Source of the DNA: Hydractinia symbiolongicarpus
Lineage: Eukaryota > Cnidaria > Hydrozoa > Anthoathecata > Hydractiniidae
DNA: 64,000 nucleotides
Assembly: GCF_029227915.1 (NCBI RefSeq)
Contig: NC_079886.1
Span: 15,352,501 to 15,416,500 of the forward strand
Direction of reading: 5' to 3'
The first letter of the stretch is position 1, and the number at the start of each line of letters is the position of its first letter. Shown piece by piece: positions 53,097-62,822 of this stretch. The position numbers were made by a program, and so were the translations under genes. The notes under the pieces are model-generated. The model was given only the letters and a program-made list of their open reading frames with translations, did no database searches and was not told the DNA's origin.

Positions 53097-53696
53097 TTAT
53101 TCTAGAACAGCCAAAGTCTGAGGATGCTCGAGACGGATAAACAAACACGCGTGTTTTGATTCTTTAAGTTGAGCTTTAATGATGTCCCAATCGTCTACCA
53201 GGTTAGTTTCTTCGTCCACCAATTTTAAATCGGAGCGTTCACTAGGATAACACATAAACAGCTGCTTTTTCTGTCGGCGGAGATTCTTAGGGATTGCCGT
53301 GTAAGCTTGCGTAAGGATCCAGCAGCTGTGCCTTCGATGTCTACCAGAGATTGCGAGTTCAAGTAAGGGTTGCCTTCGTTTGTCGAGAGATTCATCAGCT
53401 ATGATATCGTCGACGATAAATAATGTTTCTTCACCTGCCAGCAGCGACGACAGCTTCTCGATCCATTCAAATAACTGCTCACCTTGGTCAATTAGAAATA
53501 CATAGTCATCTCTCCAAAGCGATACTCTATCGAGATAAGTCTTGTTCCAGCGGATGGTGGGGCAGATTATCACTATATTATGAAAATGACCCTTGTACTT
53601 ATTTTCCAAAAGATCGAGCACGCGCTGCGTTTTCCCGCATCCTTTGGAGCCTGTAAATATTGTTGTGCACGGGTCTTTAACAATGTCTAGAGTCAT
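53097..53696 (-). CDS. P2 packaging-type ATPase, 199 aa, intact
   Basis: Walker A GSKGCGKT at residues 16-23 and Walker B LFIVDDII at 92-99, followed by ILTQAYTAIPKNLRRQ with a sensor-like LTQ. Length and motifs fit the short A32-like ATPases of Polintons and virophages, which pump DNA into the capsid. The start has GAATAAATG. P1 8561-9174 is the broken homologue. Confidence 0.85.
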   Translation of the reverse strand: MTLDIVKDPCTTIFTGSKGCGKTQRVLDLLENKYKGHFHNIVIICPTIRWNKTYLDRVSLWRDDYVFLIDQGEQLFEWIEKLSSLLAGEETLFIVDDIIADESLDKRRQPLLELAISGRHRRHSCWILTQAYTAIPKNLRRQKKQLFMCYPSERSDLKLVDEETNLVDDWDIIKAQLKESKHACLFIRLEHPQTLAVLE

Positions 53697-53705
53697 TTAT
53701 TCAAC

Positions 53706-53731
53706 TTGTGTATACCCTCGGGTATACACAA
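53706..53731. terminator. Hairpin between the HNH and ATPase genes
   Basis: TTGTGTATACCC and GGGTATACACAA pair perfectly around two bases, between the HNH stop (53745) and the ATPase start (53696). Confidence 0.7.
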
Positions 53732-53744
53732 ACCTTGTATGTGC

Positions 53745-54344
53745 TTATTCAGAGATATGTCGATGACCTTTTACCATGTTTTCATCCGCCCACAAGGGTT
53801 GCATATTAGTGTAGTGGAGCTTCGCTAATTGTACTTCATCGCTGGGATATTCTCCATTCTCCCTATACTTTAGTGGCACCTTGTGGCCAAACTGCCACTT
53901 CCTACGGTTTCCCCAGTTCATCCCATCCCTGAATTGAGCCTGGATATGCTTCATGAATGTAACGATACTCGGTGGAGGTTATCTCTGTATCATGGTTTAA
54001 AGCATAGTGAATCCTATTTAGAATGAGGTGATATTGATACCCAGGGAAATCACATATGGGACAATTGTTCCCCCGTTTTTATGCAGACATTTGATTCTAC
54101 CTCCTCGTCCACAGTCCTTACATGTTGATCTTATCCTACCATGTTCGACGCATATAGATCCACCTCCACAGCCCTTGCAGCGGGATAACCGCCTACCATG
54201 TTCGACGCATCTACTGCGTTCTTGTGCTTCCTTCTTTTTATCCAGGCATTTGATACAATATTTCGTCCGTTGCCCATTCCCCTTGATCCTGAAATTGCTT
54301 AAAGATAAAAAGTGATTACATCTCGAGCATTTGGCCTCTTCCAT
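53745..54344 (-). pseudogene. Zinc-finger/HNH-type endonuclease of P2, two frameshifts
   Basis: The N-terminal part has CSRCNHFLSLSNFRIKGNGQ and CIKC, then repeats of the kind CVEHGRRLSRCKGCGG that are characteristic of giant-virus proteins carrying an HNH domain. The third frame (53954-53745) gives FRDGMNWGNRRKWQFGHKVP and LHYTNMQPLWADENMVKGH, the HNH-type fold with H in GHK and N in ADEN. Between them are breaks near 54060 and 53960. It is probably a homing-type or recombination nuclease. Confidence 0.6.
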
Positions 54345-54348
54345 GTTG

Positions 54349-54378
54349 TTTTTGTGTATACCACCAGGTACACAAAAA
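54349..54378. terminator. Imperfect hairpin before the HNH gene
   Basis: TTTTTGTGTATACC pairs with GGTACACAAAAA, with two bases bulged. Confidence 0.5.
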
Positions 54379-54394
54379 TTTTCGCTGGACTATT

Positions 54395-54637
54395 CTATTT
54401 TGGAGGCATCATCGAACGCTTGTACCAGCCTTGCTTTATCGCATAATCATCAAATAAGATCGCACCAGTCATATATCCAGCGAGTTTAACCCCGTCCTCA
54501 AAATCCATTTTCGCACCTGGTCTTGAAACCCCTAGCGCCTTTTTCGCACCTAGCGCTAGTAGGATAGTATATGACACTAGTCTTACGGACTCGCACAGGC
54601 TATCAATAACTTCTTTTCGATATTCTTTGCTGCTCAT
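54395..54637 (-). CDS. P2 small conserved protein, 80 aa
   Basis: The intact frame shares KKALGVSRPGAKMDFEDGVK and the C-terminal GWYKRSMMPPK with P1 8315-8560. A hydrophobic stretch at residues 18-32 may be membrane associated. The start context is AATAAAGGATG. Confidence 0.65.
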   Translation of the reverse strand: MSSKEYRKEVIDSLCESVRLVSYTILLALGAKKALGVSRPGAKMDFEDGVKLAGYMTGAILFDDYAIKQGWYKRSMMPPK

Positions 54638-54648
54638 CCTTTATTATA

Positions 54649-54990
54649 TTAGCGCATGCGAAAAATATCAATCTCGGGCTTTGAATGTTTTTGCTGAGCC
54701 ACTGCAGGAAGCTGCTGGGTAACCGCGGGTCTCTTACGAGTAAAATATATGACACCTCCAATACATGCGATTATTGCAATAAGGCCTCCACCAATGTATA
54801 TTCCACTTCCTGACTGTATAAAACTCACCTCAGAAGAGGTTCTGACTGTAGATTCTACAGCACTCTCTTGTTGCCTTAGTTCTTCCTTCCTCTTCTTCAT
54901 CAGTGCCGCCAATTTGTGACCTTGTGCTACTCTACCAGGATGCTTCACTGGTATTGTTATTACCCTCTCTTGCGGTTGTTCAGTGCTCAT
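54649..54990 (-). CDS. P2 single-pass membrane protein, 113 aa
   Basis: HPGRVAQGHKLAALMKKRKE and the membrane helix IYIGGGLIAIIACIGGVIYF, then the end IDIFRMR, are shared with P1 7927-8304. The gene lies 11 bases before the 80-aa gene, as in P1. Confidence 0.7.
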   Translation of the reverse strand: MSTEQPQERVITIPVKHPGRVAQGHKLAALMKKRKEELRQQESAVESTVRTSSEVSFIQSGSGIYIGGGLIAIIACIGGVIYFTRKRPAVTQQLPAVAQQKHSKPEIDIFRMR

Positions 54991-54993
54991 TTC

Positions 54994-55017
54994 TTTATAA
55001 GTCGTGAGACTTATAAA
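54994..55017. promoter_or_regulatory. Palindrome before the P2 membrane-protein gene
   Basis: TTTATAAGTC and GACTTATAAA pair perfectly around four bases. Its position and GACTTATAA core are the same as in P1 at 7899-7926. Confidence 0.65.
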
Positions 55018-55154
55018 TCACTTCCCTAACCACGAGGGACCTGTGGCAACACACACAAATCTGATGAAAGACGGCAGCTGATTGTTCCAACCATGATCCA
55101 CGCACTGGCATAGTGTAATCTCATATTCATCATCGTCACCATTAAACCGGATTG

Positions 55155-55481
55155 CTATTTTATTTTTTTGTCTGTATTATCAAATGAGATAACCACCGGA
55201 TTAGAATTTTGCACCTTGGTGCGTGATATGATTTGACCCAGTTTGGGAATAACATGTTTCAATGTAAAATACACGCTGGCCATACATTCGCCATCGCTGG
55301 GGTCAATAGTAACGTCTCCAATATCCACATCCGAAATGCTCAATCCAATGCCTAGGATGTGGGAAGATGTGTCTATATACATTTGCCGTAGTCGGGTATA
55401 AACATTTCCTCTTATGTCGCCAAGAGCTGAAGGTGGAATCACAATCTCTTCGAAAAGCCTTGTTTCCAATTCTTCAAACAT
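55155..55481 (-). CDS. P2 protein of 108 aa, possible OB-fold (Rpb7/S1-like)
   Basis: The frame is intact and overlaps the end of the preceding gene by 8 bases. VIPPSALGDIRGNVYTRLRQ, then a beta-rich middle (GDVTIDPSDGECMASVYFTL) and KLGQIISRTKVQNSNPVVIS, resemble the layout of Rpb7-type RNA polymerase subunits. This is a weak structural guess. P1 has no copy at the same place. Confidence 0.45.
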   Translation of the reverse strand: MFEELETRLFEEIVIPPSALGDIRGNVYTRLRQMYIDTSSHILGIGLSISDVDIGDVTIDPSDGECMASVYFTLKHVIPKLGQIISRTKVQNSNPVVISFDNTDKKIK

Positions 55482-56032
55482 TCTTTTCTTTCTCTATTTC
55501 TTCCTTTTCATCATTGGACTGTGAAACTTTTGTGTGATTAATCGTATGCGCGGCAACGAGCAAAGGCGCTAAAAATTTGCCAAATGCTGTATAAACGAGG
55601 ATTCCAAGATCGGTCATAGATTCCCGGATAATCAAATCATTTTCCAGATCATTACGGAGAGCCTCTACATCATCGATTTATATAAAATTGCTTATGGTTT
55701 TGCTATATAACCCAAGCGCGTGAGTTGACAATGCCTCTCATGGAGTTCCTTTTCAACTACCTCGGCGTATATTTCTCAATCACCTCGGATGATGCTTTGT
55801 CCAGGAATGTCTCAGTACATTTTTTTCCTAAGAGGTGTGGCTTGGTCTTTCGTATATCCTTCAAAGCCTGGCGTTTATCTATTTTTTGTTCAACAGCTTC
55901 TGCTGGTGTATCTACAACATCAAGTATCTCCGATAAATTGTGAGCCATGTTTATTAAGGATCTGTATCTGAAATAACTGATAATAATCAAGACATAAGGT
56001 AGTAGCACTGCGATCAGTAGTAATAACTCCAT
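55474..56032 (-). pseudogene. P2 membrane protein (about 205 aa family), broken
   Basis: The start MELLLLIAVLLPYVLIIISY is a membrane helix. KIDKRQALKDIRKTKPHLLG and KKCTETFLDKASSEVIEK follow before a frame change near 55760. The last part (SMTDLGILVYTAFGKFLAPL) resumes near 55680. The P1 counterpart is 7243-7862. Confidence 0.65.
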
Positions 56033-56051
56033 TTTTATTTACAGCTTTGTA

Positions 56052-56078
56052 TAAAGGTGGTGCCTCACAACACCTTTA
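56052..56078. terminator. Hairpin before the 205-aa membrane gene
   Basis: TAAAGGTG and CACCTTTA pair around 11 bases, upstream of the minus-strand ATG at 56032. Confidence 0.5.
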
Positions 56079-56329
56079 ATGCTTATCAACGCGCATAGGT
56101 CGTAATATTTCTATCCCAGGCCGCGTGACATGTGGTATGTCCCGCGGTACTTCAGCAGCCTGTACTACTGTTTTTTTATTTCTGCACTGTCGGTTTTACT
56201 GAATGGTTCAACCCATGCCCAGCGCCTTGGGTGATCACAGTTACCCATACAAAAGGATCGCTCGCAATCTTCCTTCCAAGGCATTATTTTTGTTATAAAA
56301 CTTCAATGGCCGATAACAAAATATTGGAC

Positions 56330-56381
56330 AAAACCCTCTGGGTGTTTGTTGTTTTGTTGTTGTTTGAACCCAGAGGGTTTT
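56330..56381. repeat. 14-bp perfect hairpin
   Basis: AAAACCCTCTGGGT and ACCCAGAGGGTTTT pair across a 24-nt GTT-rich loop, in the gap between PolB and the next gene. Confidence 0.65.
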
Positions 56382-56466
56382 TGATTCTACGAGTATACCA
56401 CTCAGAGCCTTTGGTTTTCCATATCCGAGGTGTTTTTCATTGTGTGCAGCATTTGGTCTCCTCCAT
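56380..56466 (-). pseudogene. Possible remnant of a Polinton zinc-finger gene
   Basis: From ATG 56466, MEETKCCTQ then a stop then KTPRIWKTKG. Leader and first residues resemble the zinc-finger genes at 14493 and 54344. The support is thin. Confidence 0.3.
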
Positions 56467-56478
56467 TTTTTTTTGTTG

Positions 56479-56503
56479 TTGTATATACTATCAGTATATA
56501 CAA
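56479..56503. terminator. Hairpin after the P2 polymerase
   Basis: TTGTATATAC and GTATATACAA pair perfectly around five bases, 20 bases beyond the polymerase stop. Confidence 0.65.
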
Positions 56504-57302
56504 TTTGGACAATAGTCGTCATTTATAAATCTAAAGGCTTTGTGTGTATACGATCCTCTAGCACTACCCTCTTATCGTAGAACGCTGATAGACCCAGCTT
56601 GTTTTGTTGATATGTGACCATACCCTGGTTATGTATGCGGAAGCCCACATTTTTAGCGGTATCTAGCACGCCTTTCAGTGCTTCCATATACCTTGACCAT
56701 GTCACCTCATTTTGCCTTTTCGACATTTCTTTGCAGGAAAATTTCGTGCCGTCTTTGCCTTCGACGAAATAACACTTTGCGGTCAATGACCGATGAATTC
56801 ATCTTTGAACAGCCCTCCGGTGCGGCTTGAATATTATTCGGTGACTAGCCAGTTTTTAACATCCTCATCGTACTGCTTGATTAATTCAGGACGAACAACA
56901 TCACGTAATTTATCTCCAGACATTGCAAAATACGCGTATCCATATAAAGGTACTCGTAATTTTGTCGATCTACGTACTTATCCAGGAAGTCATAGTAAAA
57001 TTCGAGCATCCGCAGCTTAGCCAATTGATATACATATATCCCGCATTGGGACGCTCTATTAATGGAAGCGCCTTGTTTACTCCGTCTTACTTCGTACGCG
57101 CTCCAATTTCTTCAAGATCCTCCAGGTATGGGCTCCTCATTGCCGCATCTACTACCTTTTCATCCTTTGTAAATGTTGTATTGTTATGTCTCGCCAGATC
57201 CTCGATCATTTCTCCATAGAACGAGTTACCCTTCAGCTTTGCAGTATCGCCAGCAGCGCTTATCAGGATCTTTATCTGATTTGCGACGCGCGTCCGCTAT
57301 TT

Positions 57303-57366
57303 CCTCAGGAAACCAAGCGAATGGTTTACCACGTGAGTACTTGAGTATTTGATAACAAGCCGTAAT
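57303..57366. repeat. 64-bp direct duplication, original copy
   Basis: Identical over 64 bp to 57571-57634. Here it reads in frame with the polymerase (YQILKYSRGKPFAWFPEE), so this is the original. Confidence 0.85.
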
Positions 57367-57570
57367 TTTTAATCCATGATTCAGGTACCATTTAAGCAGG
57401 TCAGTACAAAGCAGGATCTTCTCAGCTTTTATTACTCCCAACAGCTTCCTGGTACCAGGGATACGTTTTCGCCCGGTCTTGTTTAAATAATCGTGCATAT
57501 GCTGAGGAATTTGATTGTCAGCGATCTCTCTAACCACAAATAACGGGGACATTTCACTGAATTTTTCATA

Positions 57571-57634
57571 CCTCAGGAAACCAAGCGAATGGTTTACCAC
57601 GTGAGTACTTGAGTATTTGATAACAAGCCGTAAT
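57571..57634. repeat. 64-bp direct duplication, inserted copy
   Basis: This copy interrupts the polymerase frame, as if copied from 205 bases away during break repair. Confidence 0.85.
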
Positions 57635-59460
57635 ACAACTCAGTAGGCACCTCAATGTCAACTTGCGCAAACCCGAAGAGCGATCCATCAAGAATGTCTC
57701 GCACCAGATCATCTATTCTTTCAGCAGGGTCTGCCCTTTTTATCAACTTCTCCTTACCACAAGGAAAATCTTGTAGCAGAGTGCTTGGATAGAGCATGTT
57801 CGCATCATAGCCCAGTATAGTCTTGCACTTTTTTGGTTCGTTATAAATATGCGATAATACCCGTCACATTACTCTCATGGTACCTACAAAATACGATAGT
57901 TGGGCCACCTACCATGCTTGTTTGGAAGAGTTCATAGGCCTCGTTCTTTGTACAATATGTACAAGCGTTTTGAACCTGTTTACAATCCTTGCATCGGGCT
58001 TTGGTGCAACGACCCTCACATTTATGCTTACAGGGATCACCCGGGGCATAAAGCTTTATATCCGGGTTCAACCGCAGAGACTTGTTCAGAACGTAGCGCA
58101 TCGACACACTCGGGATGCTAACAGCATCTTTCAAAATGTCAATTTCATTCTCGTAGTATGTATTGCAGGTTTTGTCGACGGCCTCGATAAATGGTATTAC
58201 GTCGGCCATATTGTATTCGGCTAACCAATCCAGCATCGTGACGCATTCTTTTTTAAAAAACTCATTTCTGAACGTCTGGTAATCTTCGGGTGATAGGGTG
58301 TTTTTACTACTGAGAGTGCTATAAAACGCCTCATGATCGACTGGGCCTCGATGTTTCAACTTTTCGTAGCATTTGCAATCCAGCGATTTGCACCATCTTT
58401 CATAACTCAAGCCTTGTGCGAGAAAATTCTTAATATCGATAAATTTGAACCTCGAGGTGGTTAGAAACATGTAATCATTATCCTTTTTCGCTACTTTGAT
58501 ATTATCATCATCCGCAATTTGTTCGAGAAAATATTGCTTTATCATAATGATATCGTATTTACCGCTGTTAAAACCCATCACCGTCACTTGGTTTATCCAT
58601 TCGTGCCAAGCATTTTGAGTTTGTTCCGGGAGCATTGTATCGAAATCATCCGGCTTGGGATATATACGTTCAACTTCTTGGACAATACGGAATTTTTGCA
58701 CAAGCACCTTTGGGTCTTCATTCATGATGAATGTTGGATGTTCTTGTAAACTATCGTGAATGGCTACGCTGACGGGTATATGCTCTGATATATATTTCAG
58801 ATAAGACGTTTGCTGCTGGTTCAATGGTGCAAGGAGAGCCTCAAAATCAAAAACGATGAAATGGGGATATGCTCTGAATTCTTTCTTAAATAACCTGTTA
58901 ACCTTGGGAGGATTTTCACACTCCCATGTAGTAACCAGGTTGTAGCCTAAATTCCGAATGTGGTCCTCTTTGAATTTTGTACGATTGAAATTATTTTTAT
59001 CTGCGTTGGTTGGCTGTGGTTGACATTGGCATCCATGCCATTTACAGCCGTGATATTTGTATACTGTCTCAGTATGAGTATCATAAACGTCGATCTTGTA
59101 TACAGTCTTACTACCATCGCGTATCACAAGCTCTCCTCCATGTCCACAAAGCGCGTGGTGGATGTGTCAGCCTGTTTGCTCTGACATGGCTTCAATCCAT
59201 TGGCATGCCGCGTAACTGAAACCCTTATCGGGATAGAATACCTTTTCAGAGCTACTCTGCATGCGCTCGATCTTTTCACCTTTGCAAATGATCTTTGTCT
59301 TGATGTCTTCGCATTTGTTATTCTTGTGTCGTGTGAGATTTTCGGATCTGGTAAATCTTTGTGTACAAACCTCGCATTGCCAATGCTGCGTCAATACATC
59401 CATCTTCTTGATATAGAAACAATGACCCTGCAGCATACCAATATTGATCGTGTCTAAGTC

Positions 59461-60726
59461 TTTTTTGTATTGATTTAGACAGAGAAAGACTTGGCAGGAG
59501 GTTATAAGGACAGACTTGATACAGCGGAAGTTGAGTTTATAGATCTAACACAGTCTAGATCAGATTGGAAGAGGGCCATTAATATATCTGCATTAATATA
59601 TATATTTATGCAGAAGGTGTGAGATAGCGAGACAAAAAGCACTGGAAAAAAGGTTGAAATATATAATATAGCATTTCGTCATTTTTTTATTATTATAAGT
59701 TTATTTTCGTTATCGAGAGAATGTCTTCGAAATGAAGAAGAAAAATCGGAAAGAGGTTATGGATGACCAACATCTCTCATGTTTTTTCCAATTTTAATTG
59801 CTTTTGGCATTTTTATATTCTAATATAACAAATATTTTCACAAAACAACAATGAGAGTTGAATAGAATCATTTTCACGATTATTACATTTCCTGCTTTTT
59901 TTATCCATATTTCACCCTCAACCCCCTGACGTGAGAAAAAATATCATCATATCAGAAACAAATGATTAGAGAATTATTTATTTTGCTTTATTATTACAGA
60001 GCATTCTTATGCAGAAAATGTGTTGAATAAAAGAGTTCACTTTAAATAACTAACATATCATTAACATATTCTCTTTTAATTTCTTGTAAAAAATCACAGG
60101 TCGAAAGAAAAAACTTTGTTAACAAATATCTCTGAATAATTTTTTCATGAAATTTTTGGTTGCCTACTCTTCTTAAAAGGGATCTGTCTCAAAAATACAT
60201 TAGATGACGTCATGAAATTTTCGTTTTTGGCTTCATGAGTATTTGATCTCTAATTGTGTGTCTCATTTTAATTTTTGGTCAGGGGATTTGGATGCAAAAG
60301 TGATTGAAAGAAGAAGAAAAAAAAATTAGGTATTATTTTCATGAACTTTTAGATATTTTAAGTCATATTTTCAAAACGATTAAATTTAGACTATGCTAAA
60401 CATGTGAACATATTTTTTTTCCTGAAAACTTGTATACTTTTGAGACTAATCCCTTCATAGTTGGCCACACCTACTGTTTTAGATTTTCGACTATATTTTT
60501 AATCTGTTACAACAATTTTTTTTCCGTCATATTGTAGAACAAACTTTTGTTAACAAGTACATGTATACTTTTATAATGTTTTTTTAGAAGAAAAGTTGAA
60601 AAAAAAGCTTTATACAGAAGAGGTGTAATTTACCATACCGCTACCTTAACCTACTTTCAGAAACATTTGAACAAGCTTTATACTATATATGCTTTATTAT
60701 CTTTGTTATCAGTTGTAAACAACCTA
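59461..60726. other. Intergenic right of P2, no gene seen
   Basis: AT-rich DNA. No inverted match to the left end of P2 could be identified. Confidence 0.35.
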
Positions 60727-61866
60727 CAGTACAGTGTGAATGTAATCTACCGTGGACGCGAAACTCGCATGAATAGTTACACACAACAATAACATTGCGA
60801 TAGCTTTTGTTTTTTAAGAAAATAATTGCCTCGCTGATAAACAATGACCCCACGTGATCGATTGTTTAATCCCAATAGGTTGCAAGATCAATTTTAGCAA
60901 TCTATTTTGCGCGAACTCTATTGAAATTCTTAATTGCAGTAATTAAATATAAAAGTTTAGATCGCATTTTAAAAGTTTAAAAACGAAAAGCGGCAATAGA
61001 AATGTTTTTTAAGATCGCATTTTAAAAGTTTAAACACGAAAAGCGGCGATAGAAATGCTCTTTTAGATCGCATTTTAAAAGTTTATAAGCGAAAAGCGGC
61101 CATAGAAATTTTTTTTAGATCAGATTTTAAAAGTTTATAAGCGAAAAGCGACGATAGAAATGTTTTTTTAGATCGTATTTTAAAAGTTTAAAAACTGAAA
61201 AGCGGCGATAGAAAAGATTTTTTAGATCGCATTTTAAAAGTTTAAAAAAAAAGAACAGCGATAGAAATGTTTTTTTAGATTGCATTTTAAAAGTTTAAAA
61301 ACGAAATGCGGCGATAGAAATGTTTTTATTTGTTTCAATAAAAAAGTATGCGGAAGGATTATTTTACGTTGTTTGTTAAGAAGGAAATGTTTTCATCGAG
61401 ATATGTAGATATTGTATTAATTTCAGAATATACACCATTTGTTCTACAAAAATAAACTGTAGTTGTATTCTTTTAATAAAAAAACACGCGAGTCATTTAA
61501 TAGTAGTGAACAATGCTTCTCATATGTTTTTTAAATTAAATGAGCTGGAATCTTTTCAAGTAATTAAGTCAACAATACATTCTCGCACAATGTATTATAA
61601 AACTTTGCGAAAGATTTTTATTATTTAATTACTTCACGCTAATACTTAAGGGAATAGCTTATCAATACATTTACACAATGCATCTCGCTATTACAAGAAA
61701 TATAATTGCTTTGATATTTCTACGCGAGCGCATTGTTTTTTAACACGCAAATATAAACTCGCAAAACCCTTAAGGGATTTAAATAACAAAAAACAAACGA
61801 CTGCCATCCTCCACGCAAAGGTGTGATATTAGCGTGTACGCGGTAGATTACATTCAGACTGTACTG
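60727..61866. mobile_element. Tc1/mariner-type MITE
   Basis: Inverted ends CAGTACAGTGTGAATG and CATTCAGACTGTACTG (one mismatch, similarity extending to about 27 bp through TAATCTACCG) are flanked by TA on both sides (60725-60726, 61867-61868). There is no transposase frame. Confidence 0.7.
60957..61333. repeat. Minisatellite, seven units of about 53 bp
   Basis: Each unit reads AGATCGCATTTTAAAAGTTT, then a variable A-rich piece, then GCGGCGATAGAAATG and a T-run. Units differ by a few bases. It lies wholly inside the MITE. Confidence 0.85.
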
Positions 61867-62048
61867 TAATGATGGTCCTTATGTTCCTGTTTAAATAAAT
61901 AAATTAATTTCCTTTTTCTTCCTTTTCTCATAATTAATTTCTGTCACACCATAATTTTTGTAAAAGTTTGCTGGGATTTAATTTCTAGTTCACAAAAGTG
62001 TAAATTAGTTTCAATTATTTCTGGCATTTTGTTTTTAGAAGTGTAAAA

Positions 62049-62822
62049 ATGTTTAGTAAAGAAATTGTTCTTGTTGCAGCGGGTTCCTTGGTTGCAGGTA
62101 GTTTGTTCGGATATTTGATTTCATCAAGGTGGTGTGGGAAGAAATCTTTCCAAACCATCTTCAAGTCATATGAAGATAACAACCCAATTGTTCATTATGT
62201 TACCGAAAACTCTTTAAGGGAACCCAAGATTTTAGAAGAACTGCGAGTGTACACCCAACAAAATGTTGCAATGTCGTTGATGTTGACAGATCCTTTACAA
62301 GCACAGTTTTTCCGCTTACTCCTCAATATGCTGGATGCTAAGAAGTGCATTGAGGTTGGAACATATACAGGGTATAATGCTCTGAATTGTGCACTTGCCC
62401 TTCCATCCGATGGTATGGTGTATGCATTAGATATCAGCGAAGAATATGTGAATCATGGAAAACCATTTTTTGAGAAGGCAAATGTAGCAGAAAAAATTGA
62501 TATTAGAATAGCACCTGCTGGGGAAACAATGGACCAATTAATCAGTCAGGGTCATGCCGGCACATTTGATTTTGTTTACATTGATGCCGACAAACCAGGA
62601 TATGACATGTACTACGAAAAAGGTTTGATGCTTGTTCGAAAAGGTGGTCTTATTGTTCTTGATAACATGTTGCAGCATGGGAAAGTTGTCCAAAGCAAAG
62701 AAACGTGGAATATCTCTACTCAATCCATTGATAAGTTGAACAAAAAAATCAAATCTGATAATCGTGTTCAAATTTCTTTCTTTAATTTGGGTGATGGTGT
62801 TACATTTTGTCGAAAACTTTGA
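62049..62822 (+). CDS. COMTD1: COMTD1-like class I O-methyltransferase, 257 aa
   Basis: An N-terminal hydrophobic segment (residues 5-25) could anchor it in a membrane. The SAM-binding core follows: IEVGTYTGYNALN at 101-113 (motif I), YALDIS at 125-130, FDFVYIDADKPGYD at 173-186 (metal-binding aspartates), and LIVLDNMLQHGKV at 201-213. Length equals that of animal COMTD1 proteins. These belong to the catechol/caffeoyl-CoA O-methyltransferase fold and need a divalent metal; the natural substrate is not settled. The whole coding region is in one exon. A TTTTTAG acceptor-like sequence just before the ATG (about 62032-62038) suggests an upstream noncoding exon or a trans-splice site. It appears intact. 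Confidence 0.9.
   Translation: MFSKEIVLVAAGSLVAGSLFGYLISSRWCGKKSFQTIFKSYEDNNPIVHYVTENSLREPKILEELRVYTQQNVAMSLMLTDPLQAQFFRLLLNMLDAKKCIEVGTYTGYNALNCALALPSDGMVYALDISEEYVNHGKPFFEKANVAEKIDIRIAPAGETMDQLISQGHAGTFDFVYIDADKPGYDMYYEKGLMLVRKGGLIVLDNMLQHGKVVQSKETWNISTQSIDKLNKKIKSDNRVQISFFNLGDGVTFCRKL

Larger units (their letters stand above)
56523..59436 (-). pseudogene. P2 protein-primed family B DNA polymerase, multiply broken
   Basis: The N-terminus has a C2H2 finger (CEVCTQRFTRSENLTRHKNN, about 59370). Frame 59127-57841 holds the exonuclease: FDFEALLAP, then GFNSGKYDIIMIKQYF, and a Cys-rich CKHKCEGRCTKARCKDC block. Frames at 57797-57594 and 57600-57226 continue with the palm, DANMLYPS-like region and NSFYGE near 57210. 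Motif C is lost: only YMDT remains at about 56912 before a small deletion and frame change. The last part (56786-56523) ends YDKRVVLEDRIHTKPL. This is a different polymerase type from the P1 enzyme. It has at least six lesions and cannot be active. Confidence 0.8.
44844..59460. mobile_element. Polinton/adintovirus-like element P2, nearly full length
   Basis: The gene set includes PolB, ATPase, integrase, a capsid fragment, and conserved structural-type and membrane proteins. PolB, membrane genes, ATPase and BRO lie on the minus strand at the right; integrase, capsid and others are on both strands at the left. Gaps are small and starts share a TAATAAATG-like context. Most genes are broken. I could not identify terminal inverted repeats, so both ends are approximate; the left limit may lie at about 45.3 kb. 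Confidence 0.75.

Noticed and set aside
60957-61333. CRISPR-like regular repeats
   Set aside because: The units are contiguous tandem copies without distinct spacers, and the genome is eukaryotic.
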